A stretch of DNA of 51,934 nt from Bacteroidaceae bacterium (lineage in GTDB: Bacteria; Bacteroidota; Bacteroidia; Bacteroidales; Bacteroidaceae): NCBI GenBank assembly GCA_017548075.1, contig JAFYNL010000029.1, forward strand, positions 1 to 51,934, given 5' to 3'. The notes under the pieces are model-generated. The model was not told the DNA's origin and ran no database searches. It saw nothing but the letters and a program-made list of their open reading frames with translations. This document shows, in pieces, positions 25,477 through 34,697 of the stretch (within the stretch, counting starts at the first letter, position 1; every line of letters begins with the position of its first letter). Made by a program: the position numbers and the translations under genes.

Positions 25477-26644
25477 CATAAAGCCGGCAGAGAGATTGGC
25501 CGACGTGAATGAGTACTACTTCAGTAGAAAGCTGAAGGAAGTGGCTGCGATGAATGCCGAAGGAAAGGACATCATCAGCCTCGCAATCGGAAGTCCCGAT
25601 ATGCCTCCTTCAACTGAAACAATTGAAACACTCTGCAAGGAAGCCCAAAAGCCTACGGCTCACGGCTATCAACCTACGATTGGAATACCTGAGTTGCGTT
25701 CTGCAATGGCCTCTTTCTACAAACGATGGTATGGTGTCGAACTCGATCCTGCAAAGGAAATCCAGCCTTTGATTGGCAGCAAGGAAGGTATTCTGCATGT
25801 AACTTTGGCGTTTGTAAATGTTGGAGATGAGGTTTTGGTTCCCAATCCTGGTTATCCAACCTACACAAGTCTCTCGAAACTGCTCGGCGCGAAGATTGTC
25901 AATTATGACCTCCTTCCCGAAAACGGCTGGCAGCCAGACCTCGAGCAACTGGAGAAGATGGACCTCAGCAAAGTGAAACTGATGTGGACAAACTACCCGA
26001 ATATGCCGACAGGAGCAAAGGCGAGACGCGAAACCTATGAGAAACTCGTCGATTTTGCCCTTCGTCACAACATAATTGTGGTAAACGATAATCCTTACAG
26101 CTTCATCCTCAACGAGGGCGAAAGGCTTTCAATTCTGCAAATTCCACGAGCCAAAGAGTGCTGCATCGAGTTCAATTCGATGTCGAAGAGCCACAATATG
26201 CCGGGCTGGCGAGTAGGTCTTCTTGCCACAAACGCTCAGTTCGTCAGCTGGATTCTCAAGGTAAAAAGTAATGTTGATAGCGGCACTTTCCGCGCTCTAC
26301 AACTTGCCGCAGCCAAAGCTTACGAGAATACAGACCTCTGGCACCAGCATGCAAACGTCGAAACCTATGCTCGTCGTCGCCGTTATGCCGAGGAGATCAT
26401 GCAGGTTCTAGGCTGTCAATTCGACAAAGATCAAACGGGTATGTTCCTTTGGGGGCGTATTCCTGACATATATAATAATGTAGAAGAACTCACGGAGAAA
26501 GTGTTGCATGAAGCAAGAGTCTTCATCACTCCAGGCTTTATCTTTGGTTCAAACGGCAGTCGTTACATTCGTATCAGCCTTTGTGCAAAGGAAGAAAAGT
26601 TCGAAGAAGCACTTCGACGCATCAAATCGACAATAAAATCTTAA
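25457..26644 (+). CDS. Aromatic-operon aminotransferase, class I/II
   Basis: The 395-residue protein starts at the ATG at 25457, inside the last 20 bases of pheA, which suggests coupled translation. PLP-binding residues are visible: a modified NYPNMPTG at 179-186 (usually NPNNPTG), Asp211 (NDNPY), Lys244 (SMSKSHN) and Arg252 (GWRVG). Its place between prephenate dehydratase and DAHP synthase suggests that it aminates phenylpyruvate and 4-hydroxyphenylpyruvate, the last step of phenylalanine and tyrosine synthesis. The specificity is inferred from context. Confidence 0.9.
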   Translation: MESKQFNIKPAERLADVNEYYFSRKLKEVAAMNAEGKDIISLAIGSPDMPPSTETIETLCKEAQKPTAHGYQPTIGIPELRSAMASFYKRWYGVELDPAKEIQPLIGSKEGILHVTLAFVNVGDEVLVPNPGYPTYTSLSKLLGAKIVNYDLLPENGWQPDLEQLEKMDLSKVKLMWTNYPNMPTGAKARRETYEKLVDFALRHNIIVVNDNPYSFILNEGERLSILQIPRAKECCIEFNSMSKSHNMPGWRVGLLATNAQFVSWILKVKSNVDSGTFRALQLAAAKAYENTDLWHQHANVETYARRRRYAEEIMQVLGCQFDKDQTGMFLWGRIPDIYNNVEELTEKVLHEARVFITPGFIFGSNGSRYIRISLCAKEEKFEEALRRIKSTIKS

Positions 26645-26647
26645 CAT

Positions 26648-27712
26648 ATGGAACTCAATTTACAACCCCTTAATCTGCCTAGCGATCAGGAACGAGCCTT
26701 CATCATAGCCGGTCCTTGTAGTGCTGAGACAGAAGAACAAGTGATGACCACAGCCAAACAACTGGCAGGAAAAGGCTGCCACATCTTCCGTGCTGGAGTT
26801 TGGAAACCACGCACAAAGCCTGGAGGATTCGAGGGTCACGGAGAACCGGCACTCCCATGGTTGGCAAGAGTAAAGCAGGAAACTGGCATGCTTGTCGCAA
26901 CAGAAGTGGCAACACCAAAGCATGTGGAACTTGCCCTCAAGCATGGTGTTGACATTCTTTGGATAGGAGCTCGCACCACAGCCAATCCCTTTGCAGTTCA
27001 GGAACTTGCCGACGCACTCAAAGGAACTGATGCAACTGTTCTCATTAAAAACCCCGTAAACCCCGACCTCGAACTTTGGATTGGCGCTCTTCTCCGCATA
27101 AATGGGGCTGGAATCAGTAAGTTGGGAGCCATTCACAGAGGTTTCAGCAGTTATGAAAAGAAGTTGTATCGCAACGAACCTATGTGGCAGATTCCCATCG
27201 AACTGAAGCGTCGCTTCCCCCAACTGCCGGTTGTTTGCGACCCAAGCCACATTAGTGGACGTCGCGACCTGATTGCTTCGCTCTGTCAAGAGGCGTTGGA
27301 TATGGGTTTAGACGGTCTTATGGTAGAAAGCCATTGCAATCCCGATAAGGCTTGGAGCGATGCTTCGCAGCAAGTTACTCCAGATGTACTCGACTTCATA
27401 GTGTCTCGTCTCGTCTTCCGCGACAAGACAGAACACGCCGACAAACTCAAGGACTATCGTCACGAAATAGATGAACTTGACGACGAAATCATTGAGTTGC
27501 TTGCCAAACGCATGAAAGTCAGTCGCAACATCGGCGAATACAAGAAGGAAGTAGGCATGACTGTTGTGCAGACTCGACGTTATAGCGAGATTCTCGACAA
27601 GCGTGGCGCTCAAGGTTCTTTGCTGGGTATTGGCAGAGAATGCATCAAGAACATCTTCGAGAACATACATGAAGAGAGCGTTCGTCAGCAAATGGAAATA
27701 TTCAACAAATAA
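26648..27712 (+). CDS. Bifunctional DAHP synthase/chorismate mutase
   Basis: The 354-residue protein fuses two domains. Residues about 15-250 form a type I-beta DAHP synthase of the KDO8P-synthase-like kind. It carries IAGPCSAE at 20-27, FRAGVWKPRTKP, and the metal or substrate residues in VVCDPSHISG and VESHCNP. Residues about 260-354 form an AroQ-type chorismate mutase (YRHEIDELDDEIIELLAKRM then IGEYKKE). The enzyme therefore supplies both the first step of the shikimate route and the branch step to prephenate. The gene starts 3 bases after the aminotransferase stop. Confidence 0.93.
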   Translation: MELNLQPLNLPSDQERAFIIAGPCSAETEEQVMTTAKQLAGKGCHIFRAGVWKPRTKPGGFEGHGEPALPWLARVKQETGMLVATEVATPKHVELALKHGVDILWIGARTTANPFAVQELADALKGTDATVLIKNPVNPDLELWIGALLRINGAGISKLGAIHRGFSSYEKKLYRNEPMWQIPIELKRRFPQLPVVCDPSHISGRRDLIASLCQEALDMGLDGLMVESHCNPDKAWSDASQQVTPDVLDFIVSRLVFRDKTEHADKLKDYRHEIDELDDEIIELLAKRMKVSRNIGEYKKEVGMTVVQTRRYSEILDKRGAQGSLLGIGRECIKNIFENIHEESVRQQMEIFNK

Positions 27713-27715
27713 GCT

Positions 27716-28489
27716 ATGAGAATACTTATCTTAGGTGCCGGAAAGATGGGCTCCTTCTTTACGGATGTCCTTTCCTTCGATCATGAATGCGCCGTCTATG
27801 AGATTGATGCCCGTCGAATGCGGTTTCTATATAACACTCAGCGTTTTACGACGCTCGACGAGATACAGGATTTCAAGCCCGAACTCGTTATTAATGCAGT
27901 CACGCTGAAGTACACAATCGAGGTTTTCCAACAGGTAATTCCCCATCTTCCTAAGGATTGTATCATCTCGGACATCGCTTCTGTTAAGACAGGAATGAAG
28001 GATTTCTACGAAGGAACTGGCATGCGCTATGTCTCTACACACCCCATGTTTGGTCCCACATTTGCCAATCTCGGAGCACTTTCCTCGGAGAATGCAATCG
28101 TTATCAACGAAGGAGATTATATGGGACGCATTTTCTTCCTCGATCTTTACAGGCGTCTTGGGTTGAATGTCCACGAGTATTCGTTCGACGAGCATGATGA
28201 AGCGATGGCTTACAGCCTGTCGGTTCCCTTTGTGAGCACTTTTGTGTTCTCTGCCGTAATGAAGCATCAGGATGCTCCAGGCACGACATTCAAACGACAT
28301 CTGAAGATTGCGAGAGGCGTTTTGGGAGAAGACGACACCCTACTTCGCGAGATTCTCTTCAACCCACGAACTAAGTCGCATGTCGAAGGAATACGTTCCG
28401 AGTTGAAGGAACTCATTCAGATTATCGACAATCGAGATGAAGAGGCACTCAACGCCTACTTGACTAAGATTCGGAGCAACATCCGATAA
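27716..28489 (+). CDS. tyrA: Prephenate dehydrogenase
   Basis: The 257-residue protein has an N-terminal Rossmann domain with GAGKMG at 7-12 and the prephenate dehydrogenase signature STHPMFGP at 107-114, which includes the catalytic His109. It oxidises and decarboxylates prephenate to 4-hydroxyphenylpyruvate. It lacks the ACT domain found in some TyrA proteins, so control probably rests on the attenuator and on the dehydratase. It is the last gene of the operon, 3 bases after the DAHP synthase stop, and a terminator follows at once. Confidence 0.92.
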   Translation: MRILILGAGKMGSFFTDVLSFDHECAVYEIDARRMRFLYNTQRFTTLDEIQDFKPELVINAVTLKYTIEVFQQVIPHLPKDCIISDIASVKTGMKDFYEGTGMRYVSTHPMFGPTFANLGALSSENAIVINEGDYMGRIFFLDLYRRLGLNVHEYSFDEHDEAMAYSLSVPFVSTFVFSAVMKHQDAPGTTFKRHLKIARGVLGEDDTLLREILFNPRTKSHVEGIRSELKELIQIIDNRDEEALNAYLTKIRSNIR

Positions 28490-28493
28490 AAAG

Positions 28494-28530
28494 CAACGCC
28501 CCAAGGAAGCAATTCTTCTTTGGGGCGTTG
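28494..28530. terminator. Bidirectional terminator between tyrA and the FKBP lipoprotein gene
   Basis: CAACGCCCCAA (28494-28504) pairs perfectly with TTGGGGCGTTG (28520-28530). The minus-strand side is followed by a T run, while the plus-strand side has a weaker T-rich tail. Confidence 0.85.
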
Positions 28531-28535
28531 TTCTG

Positions 28536-29198
28536 TTATCTCCAACCAGGCATTCCTGTTCCGCTCTTGTGGACTCTTTCTATTTGAAGGCGGAAGAGAA
28601 GCGTGCTATAAGCAGGTATGGCATCCGATTCGGTTTCCTTATAGGCCAATTGTTGCGGGATATAAACATACCAATCATCACCCTTGACCATATACTGAAC
28701 TGCAGTCATGAAACCTTCAACTGTGGCAGTAACGGGCATTGCTATGGGTGCGGCAGTTGTTTTATCGAAGTCTCCGTAGTAAGTCTGGCTGAAAACTTTC
28801 ATATTATCCTTGCTTGCAGGATAGTTCTCATCCATAATCCAACCTCGATAATACAGGCGAACACTATCGGTATAGGCAGGGCTCCAATCTCCATCGCCTC
28901 GCTCATTTATCTTGCAGACAATGTAATCTGTGGAAGGACCTTGTACCTCTTGGCTCTTCAAAAGCGTCTTATAGATGCGCCAATCGCAATGTTCTTCCCA
29001 TTCGTTGCCTTCCGGATATTGAGCTTTGGCTGCAGAAATAGAGGCCTGAGCCGCATCGTAAACCTCGGCAAACCATTGAGCGTTGCGTTCTTTCCAGTTG
29101 TAATGCAGATCATTTTCTTCAGTACTATCCTTACAGGAAGCAAGAAGAAAGACCGACAAAACCGGCAATAGGAGCAGATATTTCTGGCTGAACTTCAT
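28536..29198 (-). CDS. FKBP-type peptidyl-prolyl isomerase lipoprotein
   Basis: The 220-residue protein has a lipoprotein signal ending LLASC (Cys22). Residues about 110-212 match the FKBP fold, with RLYYRGWI, then GFMTAVQYMVKGDDWYVYIP, LAYKE and a final IPAYSTLLFRLQIERV. The region between signal and FKBP domain is helical and charged. Such proteins assist folding in the periplasm or at the outer membrane. The gene lies 3 bases after glyS and is presumably co-transcribed with it. Confidence 0.87.
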   Translation of the reverse strand: MKFSQKYLLLLPVLSVFLLASCKDSTEENDLHYNWKERNAQWFAEVYDAAQASISAAKAQYPEGNEWEEHCDWRIYKTLLKSQEVQGPSTDYIVCKINERGDGDWSPAYTDSVRLYYRGWIMDENYPASKDNMKVFSQTYYGDFDKTTAAPIAMPVTATVEGFMTAVQYMVKGDDWYVYIPQQLAYKETESDAIPAYSTLLFRLQIERVHKSGTGMPGWR

Positions 29199-29201
29199 TT
29201 T

Positions 29202-30755
29202 TTAGAGCAGTTTCTTGAGGAGAGAAGTGATGCTTACCTTATCTTCTATGATGCTGCGAAGGTCGCTGATGGCAACTCTCTTCTGTTCCATAGTGTCGCG
29301 ATCTCGCAGAGTTACTGTGTTGTCTTCGAGCGTTTGCTGATCGACGGTTACGCAGTAAGGACAGCCAATCGCATCCATACGGCGGTAACGTTTGCCAATC
29401 TGGTCTTTTTCCTCGTACTTGCAATTGAAGTGGAAGCGCAAATCGTTGATGATTTCCTGAGCCTTTTCGGGCATTCCGTCCTTCTTCGTAAGCGGGAATA
29501 CGGCCAGTTTAACTGGGGCGAGAGCAGCTGGAAGATGCAGGACAGTTCGCGTCTGACCATCAGGAAGCAACTGTTCTTCGTAGCTGTGACACATAATGGA
29601 AAGGAACATACGGTCCACTCCGATTGAGGTCTCGATGACATAAGGCGTGTAGCTCTCGTTGGTTTCGGGATCGAAGTATTCTATCTTCTTTCCGCTATAT
29701 TTTGCATGCTGCGAGAGGTCGAAGTTCGTACGACTGTGTATGCCTTCCACTTCCTTGAAGCCAAAAGGCATGTGGAACTCGATATCTGTAGCCGCATTTG
29801 CATAGTGAGCGAGCTTGTCGTGGTCGTGGAAGCGATAGTTTTCCGCACCAAATCCGAGATTTTGATGCCATTTCATTCTGTATTCCTTCCATTTTGCGAA
29901 CCAATCCAACTCGGTTCCAGGCTGGATGAAGAACTGCATCTCCATCTGTTCGAACTCCCTCATGCGGAAGATGAACTGGCGTGCAACTATCTCATTCCTA
30001 AAGGCTTTACCAATCTGAGCGATTCCAAACGGCAACTTCATGCGGCCAGTCTTCTGAACGTTCAAGTAGTTGACAAAGATTCCTTGAGCCGTTTCAGGAC
30101 GAAGATAAATGGTGCTTGCGCCATCGGCTGTGCTTCCCATCTCCGTCTTGAACATGAGATTGAACTGACGAACATCGGTCCAGTTGCGAGTTCCACTAAT
30201 GGGACAGACGATTCCTTCGTCGAGGATGATCTGCTTCAGCCCGTCAAGATCGATGCCGCCTTCAGCGTTCATGACCTCTTGGAAACGATGATGCAGGTCG
30301 TCATACTTCTTCTGATTCTCGAGGACGCGCTCGTTTGTGGCACGGAACTTTGCCTCGTCGAAACTGTCACCAAAGCGTTTCTGAGCCTTTTCGACCTCCT
30401 TCTGGATCTTATCCTCGTACTTTGCCATCTGCTCTTCTATGAGCACATCGGCACGATAACGCTTCTTCGAGTCGCGATTATCGATGAGAGGATCGTTGAA
30501 GGCATCAACGTGACCGCTTGCCTTCCAAGTAGTTGGGTGCATGAAGATTGCGGCGTCTATGCCCACGATATTCTCGTGGAGGAGCACCATACTTTGCCAC
30601 CAATACTGCTTTATGTTGTTCTTCAGCTCAACGCCATTCTGTCCGTAGTCGTAGACGGCACCCAGTCCGTCGTAAATATCACTTGAAGGAAAGACGAAGC
30701 CGTACTCTTTACAGTGCGACACTATCTTCTTGAAAACATCTTCTTGCTGTGCCAT
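29202..30755 (-). CDS. glyS: Glycyl-tRNA synthetase (class II, homodimer type)
   Basis: The 517-residue protein is the eukaryote/archaeon-like single-chain glycyl-tRNA synthetase that many non-proteobacteria use, rather than the GlyQ/GlyS pair. Class II motifs are present: motif 2 around FRNEIVARQFIFRMREFEQ and motif 3 around ETSIGVDRMFLS. The C-terminus carries the anticodon-binding domain (APVKLAVFPLTKKDG onward). It charges tRNA-Gly with glycine. A conventional promoter box lies upstream and an FKBP lipoprotein gene follows. Confidence 0.95.
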   Translation of the reverse strand: MAQQEDVFKKIVSHCKEYGFVFPSSDIYDGLGAVYDYGQNGVELKNNIKQYWWQSMVLLHENIVGIDAAIFMHPTTWKASGHVDAFNDPLIDNRDSKKRYRADVLIEEQMAKYEDKIQKEVEKAQKRFGDSFDEAKFRATNERVLENQKKYDDLHHRFQEVMNAEGGIDLDGLKQIILDEGIVCPISGTRNWTDVRQFNLMFKTEMGSTADGASTIYLRPETAQGIFVNYLNVQKTGRMKLPFGIAQIGKAFRNEIVARQFIFRMREFEQMEMQFFIQPGTELDWFAKWKEYRMKWHQNLGFGAENYRFHDHDKLAHYANAATDIEFHMPFGFKEVEGIHSRTNFDLSQHAKYSGKKIEYFDPETNESYTPYVIETSIGVDRMFLSIMCHSYEEQLLPDGQTRTVLHLPAALAPVKLAVFPLTKKDGMPEKAQEIINDLRFHFNCKYEEKDQIGKRYRRMDAIGCPYCVTVDQQTLEDNTVTLRDRDTMEQKRVAISDLRSIIEDKVSITSLLKKLL

Positions 30756-30794
30756 TTCTCTTACCTTATTAATATAAAGACATTATTTTGGCTG

Positions 30795-30802
30795 CAAAGA
30801 TA
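30795..30802 (-). promoter_or_regulatory. -7 box of the glyS operon
   Basis: TATCTTTG on the minus strand lies 39 bases before the ATG at 30755. The -33 element is not clear. Confidence 0.5.
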
Positions 30803-30884
30803 GCTAATTTTGCTGAAACTTGGTGCAGAATGAGCACTTTTTATTGTATTATAAGACTCAGTTGCAAAAAAATCTTCGCTTTTC

Positions 30885-30915
30885 TTGCTCGGAAACGAAA
30901 GATGTCGTAATTTTG
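30885..30915 (+). promoter_or_regulatory. Promoter of the lipoprotein gene
   Basis: TTG (30885-30887) lies 20 bases before TAATTTTG (30908-30915), and the ATG follows at 30950. Confidence 0.65.
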
Positions 30916-30949
30916 TCTTTCGTTAAGGAGAAAACGCAAAAAGACTAAT

Positions 30950-31642
30950 ATGAGAAAGCCGCTTTTTACGATATGTTTGGCCACTTTGGCTTTGTTGATG
31001 ACTGGTTGCAGCTCGAAAAAGGAGAAAGACAACAAGAAAGGTGAGTCGCAAACAGAGCAGACCTTTGTGTTCGAAGAAGACGAAGAGTACACAGAACTCA
31101 CAAAGGTGGACCTTCCTTGTAGTAAGGAATTGCTCTATAATGCATGGAAGCAGATTGGACTTGTTGACCCTCAGAAGAAGAAAGGCCTTGATTATAAGGC
31201 ACATACGCCTTCGCTCTACATTTCTACCGACTTGGATAAAGACGGAAATGCTGAGGTTCTGATGCGTGGCGAACCACCTTATGCAGCCATTTTCACCTTC
31301 ATGAAAGACTCCGTTCACCTCGTTGCATTAGTCGATCAAAAAGAAATGGGGCTTTCAATTACCCAAGATGGAACCATTTGGAGGAGCGGAATCGGAAGCA
31401 AAGGCTCGTCAATTTCCGAGTTCATCAAGCTGGAAAACAGCCAGATAGCGGCTTCTGGAGTGACAAAGGAAAGCTTCGTCATCAAGGACGGACAAATGGT
31501 TTCTGGAGGCACACAATTCATGCTTCAATCCGATTCTGCCTTGGTGGAAGTCAGCAAAGACGAGTTTTTCCAGGTTGCTCCTCAGCAAAACGGAACCTAT
31601 CTGGAAGATATTGAGGGTTGGGACGACTTTAGAAAACCTTAG
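30950..31642 (+). CDS. Hypothetical lipoprotein
   Basis: The 230-residue protein has a lipoprotein signal MRKPLFTICLATLALLMTGC with Cys20, followed by a charged Lys/Glu-rich linker (about 22-50). The remaining part contains DLDKDGNAEVLM (about 94-105), a calcium-loop-like sequence of the kind found in FG-GAP-like repeats. I cannot name a family. The gene is monocistronic, with its own promoter and a strong terminator. Confidence 0.78.
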   Translation: MRKPLFTICLATLALLMTGCSSKKEKDNKKGESQTEQTFVFEEDEEYTELTKVDLPCSKELLYNAWKQIGLVDPQKKKGLDYKAHTPSLYISTDLDKDGNAEVLMRGEPPYAAIFTFMKDSVHLVALVDQKEMGLSITQDGTIWRSGIGSKGSSISEFIKLENSQIAASGVTKESFVIKDGQMVSGGTQFMLQSDSALVEVSKDEFFQVAPQQNGTYLEDIEGWDDFRKP

Positions 31643-31670
31643 ACATTTCTACCAAAATTCTTACACATAA

Positions 31671-31705
31671 AAGCCTTCGAAAAATCACCTCGAAGGCTTT
31701 CTTTT
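31671..31705 (+). terminator. Intrinsic terminator after the lipoprotein gene
   Basis: AAGCCTTCGA (31671-31680) pairs with TCGAAGGCTT (31690-31699), followed by TTCTTTTT. Confidence 0.85.
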
Positions 31706-31780
31706 TATATTCGGACTTTTGGATGGGGGACTATAGGCAGTTTCGCCAACCCATTCATTATGAGGCACTTGGAAATTCGG

Positions 31781-31923
31781 CCAGTTATACCAGAAAAGTT
31801 AACGTGTGAAATCGCCAAACTTAACCTGTGAAGTTGGCAAAGTTAACGTGTTACGTTTGCCATTTTAACGTGTTAAGTTGGGCAACTTAACTGGGGTTAT
31901 TTGCAATCGTAACTGGGAGTATT
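31781..31923. repeat. 22-base-unit palindromic array, copy D (longest)
   Basis: The copy begins with a degenerate cap (CCAGTTA at 31781-31787) and continues with about five units, several with GTGTGAA in place of GTGTTACG. It has two successive right caps, TAACTGGGGTTATT (31888-31901) and TAACTGGGAGTATT (31910-31923), exactly 22 bases apart. The caps are therefore themselves variants of the repeat unit. TACGTTTG is present at 31852-31859. The copy lies in a 495-base gap before the T9SS operon, and nothing coding was seen in that gap. Confidence 0.9.
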
Positions 31924-32045
31924 TTTTAACGCAGGAAAAATTCTTTACATTTTCACCTCGTTTCATAAAGTCTCTCGGTTCAGGTTCTCAGGTTGAGGAA
32001 AAGGACGAAAAAGTTCGCGAAAAAGCCCTCATCAGCCCTTGCTTT

Positions 32046-32076
32046 TTGGAAAAATGCAATAAAAATTGTACTTTTG
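32046..32076 (+). promoter_or_regulatory. Promoter of the T9SS core operon
   Basis: TTG (32046-32048) lies 20 bases before TACTTTTG (32069-32076). The untranslated leader to the ATG at 32138 is about 55 bases. Confidence 0.65.
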
Positions 32077-32137
32077 CATAAAATTATGTGTCTCAAAACA
32101 CAATAAACACATTATTAACTACGTTATTAAACACAGG

Positions 32138-33076
32138 ATGAAAAGACTGCTCTGTATAGGTATGCTGCTCATCTCCCTTGGAGTAAGGGCGCAATTCGAT
32201 GCGGCGTTTACCAATACTTGGGCGCTGCAGTCCTACTATAACCCTGCAGCGGCGGGGCTCGACGCTAAATTAAACGTCGTGGGAATGTATAGTCTCCAGA
32301 TGGTGGGATACGAGGGAGCACCAAACACAATGGTCATCAATGCCGATATGCCCCTGTTCTTCGTAGGACCAAAGCACGGCGTTGGAGCCGCTTTCCTCAA
32401 CGACGCAATCGGAGCCTTCAGCAATAAGAAGATCCAGCTCCAGTATGCGTTCCACCAAAAGTTTCTTGGAGGAAGAGCAAGCATCGGCGTTCGTCCGGCT
32501 CTGCTCATGGTTGGCCTCAACGGATCGAAACTTGATCTCAACGACGCAAGCGACCCAGCCTTCTCCACGAGCGATGTGAAAGGCAATGCTTTCGACCTCG
32601 ATGTGGGCATTCGCTACACTTACAAGAAACTCTGGTATGCAGGCGTGAGTGCCATCCATCTGCTTGGTCCGACCGTGAAACTCGGCGACGACAAGACTCA
32701 TGAAGTAACCATCGACCCGATGTTCATGGTGCAAGGCGGCTACAATCTCTCGTTCCGTCAGCCGCAATACAAGCTCGCATTGGATGCCATGGTGCGTTCC
32801 GACCTGAACAACTGGCGAGGAGACATCGACGCAAGACTCATGTACGATGGCGAGAAACACAAGCTCTACGGAGGCCTCATGTACAGTCCGACCATCAGTG
32901 TAGGCTTGCTCCTCGGCTTCGACTTCCACGGAATAAACATCGGTTACTCCTATGAAGTCTATACAGGAGGCGTGGGAGCCCTCAACGGAACACACGAAAT
33001 CCTGATAGGATACTCACACGACCTCGACGTTTACAAGAAAGGAAAGAACTTACATAAGTCTGTTAGAATACTGTAA
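32138..33076 (+). CDS. porP: T9SS outer-membrane protein PorP/SprF-like
   Basis: The 312-residue protein starts at the ATG at 32138. A frame extension to 32066 overlaps the promoter. It has a signal peptide (MKRLLCIGMLLISLGVRAQ) and then AFTNTWALQSYYNPAAAGL, the characteristic N-terminus of the PorP/SprF family. A predicted beta-barrel follows. In Porphyromonas gingivalis, PorP is an outer-membrane part of the type IX secretion system, and porP precedes porK-porL-porM-porN as it does here. It is 51 bases from gldK. Confidence 0.9.
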   Translation: MKRLLCIGMLLISLGVRAQFDAAFTNTWALQSYYNPAAAGLDAKLNVVGMYSLQMVGYEGAPNTMVINADMPLFFVGPKHGVGAAFLNDAIGAFSNKKIQLQYAFHQKFLGGRASIGVRPALLMVGLNGSKLDLNDASDPAFSTSDVKGNAFDLDVGIRYTYKKLWYAGVSAIHLLGPTVKLGDDKTHEVTIDPMFMVQGGYNLSFRQPQYKLALDAMVRSDLNNWRGDIDARLMYDGEKHKLYGGLMYSPTISVGLLLGFDFHGINIGYSYEVYTGGVGALNGTHEILIGYSHDLDVYKKGKNLHKSVRIL

Positions 33077-33127
33077 AAACCATAGGAAAACCCGAAAAAA
33101 ACAGGGCTTCCTTATTAATAATTAAAT

Positions 33128-34651
33128 ATGAAGACAAAAAGTCTGCTTTTAGTAGTTGCAGCTCTCGGCTGCTTAGCCTTAGGCTCTTGCCTCGGTTCAA
33201 GCTCTTCGGCAAATGCCGTCGGAGGCGAACTGACTGGCGTTAAAGGCTCATCTTTCTCGGAATCAACGCCCTTCGGAATGGTTCCCGTCCACAAAGGCTC
33301 CCTCAAAATCGGTCTCGAGAAGAACGATACACTTTGGGGTACAGAGTTCCCTCTTCGCGACATCAGCGTGGATGGTTTCTGGATGGATCAGCACGAAGTA
33401 AGCAACGCAAAGTACCGTCAGTTCGTCAATTGGGTGCGTGACAGCATCATTCGCGAGCGTCTGGCCGATCCCGCCTATGGTGGCGATGAGACATACAAGA
33501 TTGAAGAGGACAAGGAAGGAAACCCCATCACACCTCATCTCGACTGGAGCAAGAGCATTCCTTGGCGCAAAGCCAACGAGGATGAGGACCGCGCAATCCA
33601 AAGCGTCTATGTCATTCATCCCATCGACGGCACAAAGATGCTCGACGCAAGCCAAATGAACTATCGTTACGAAATATACGATTATGTGGCTGCAGCCCAG
33701 CGTAAATACCGCCTCAACCCAGAAGAGCGCGACCTCAATACTGACCATCCAGTCAGCACCGAGCAGGTTATCATCAGTAAGGACACAGCTTGGATTGACG
33801 ACGACGGCAAGATCATCCGCCAGACTATCACTCGTCCTCTCTCCGGACCTTGGGATTTCCTGAACACATACATTGTTAATATATATCCCGATACCACTTG
33901 TTGGGTGAACGACTTCCAGAATGCCGATAACGAACGTTACATGAAGCTCTACTTCTCGAACCCAGCTTTCGACGATTATCCAGTAGTAGGTGTGACTTGG
34001 GAACAAGCGAATGCTTTCTGCGCTTGGCGTACCAACTTCCTCATGAAAGGCTTGGGCGGCTATGCAAAGCAGATTCAGCGCTACCGCTTGCCAAGTGAAG
34101 TGGAATGGGAATACGCTGCCCGCGGTAAGGAAGGCAACCCGTTCCCTTGGGAAAGTAAGGAAGTTAAGAGCGACAAAGGATGCTTCTATGCTAACTTCAA
34201 GCCCGATAGAGGAAACTACACTCAGGACGGCTCGCTCATCACTTGCAAGTGCGGCATCTTCTCTGCCAACAGCAATGGTCTCTACGATATGGCTGGAAAC
34301 GTTGCCGAATGGACAAGCACCGTTTACACAGAAGCCGGCGTAGAAAGCATGGCGGACATGAACCCGGAACTCTCTTACAATGCCGCCAAGGAAGATCCTT
34401 ACCGCTTGAAGAAGAAGTCAGTTCGTGGCGGCTCATGGAAAGACCCTGAAAGCATGATTCGAAGCGCTTGGCGTTCTTACGAATATCAGAACCAGCCTCG
34501 ATGCTTCGTAGGCTTCCGTTGCGTCCGTACTATGGTGAACGATAAGCCCGGCACAAACAAGGTAAGCGGCAGTACAGCCAAAGGCGGCAGCAAGAGCGCC
34601 AGGTCATCTTCAACAGGACAAACGCTTAGCACACGCAAAACACGCCGTTAA
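33128..34651 (+). CDS. gldK: T9SS ring lipoprotein GldK/PorK
   Basis: The 507-residue protein has a lipoprotein signal with LGSC (Cys21). A formylglycine-generating-enzyme-like (sulfatase-modifying factor) domain follows, from FWMDQHEVSNAKYRQF to WRSYEYQNQPRCFVGFRCVR. GldK and GldN form the large ring of the T9SS under the outer membrane. The last 40 residues are a Ser/Thr/Gly/Lys-rich tail ending KTRR. The gene order with gldL, gldM and gldN identifies it firmly. Confidence 0.93.
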   Translation: MKTKSLLLVVAALGCLALGSCLGSSSSANAVGGELTGVKGSSFSESTPFGMVPVHKGSLKIGLEKNDTLWGTEFPLRDISVDGFWMDQHEVSNAKYRQFVNWVRDSIIRERLADPAYGGDETYKIEEDKEGNPITPHLDWSKSIPWRKANEDEDRAIQSVYVIHPIDGTKMLDASQMNYRYEIYDYVAAAQRKYRLNPEERDLNTDHPVSTEQVIISKDTAWIDDDGKIIRQTITRPLSGPWDFLNTYIVNIYPDTTCWVNDFQNADNERYMKLYFSNPAFDDYPVVGVTWEQANAFCAWRTNFLMKGLGGYAKQIQRYRLPSEVEWEYAARGKEGNPFPWESKEVKSDKGCFYANFKPDRGNYTQDGSLITCKCGIFSANSNGLYDMAGNVAEWTSTVYTEAGVESMADMNPELSYNAAKEDPYRLKKKSVRGGSWKDPESMIRSAWRSYEYQNQPRCFVGFRCVRTMVNDKPGTNKVSGSTAKGGSKSARSSSTGQTLSTRKTRR

Positions 34652-34697
34652 AACAATTCCCAATTAGCATAACAACCATTGAAAAGATACAAGAAAC

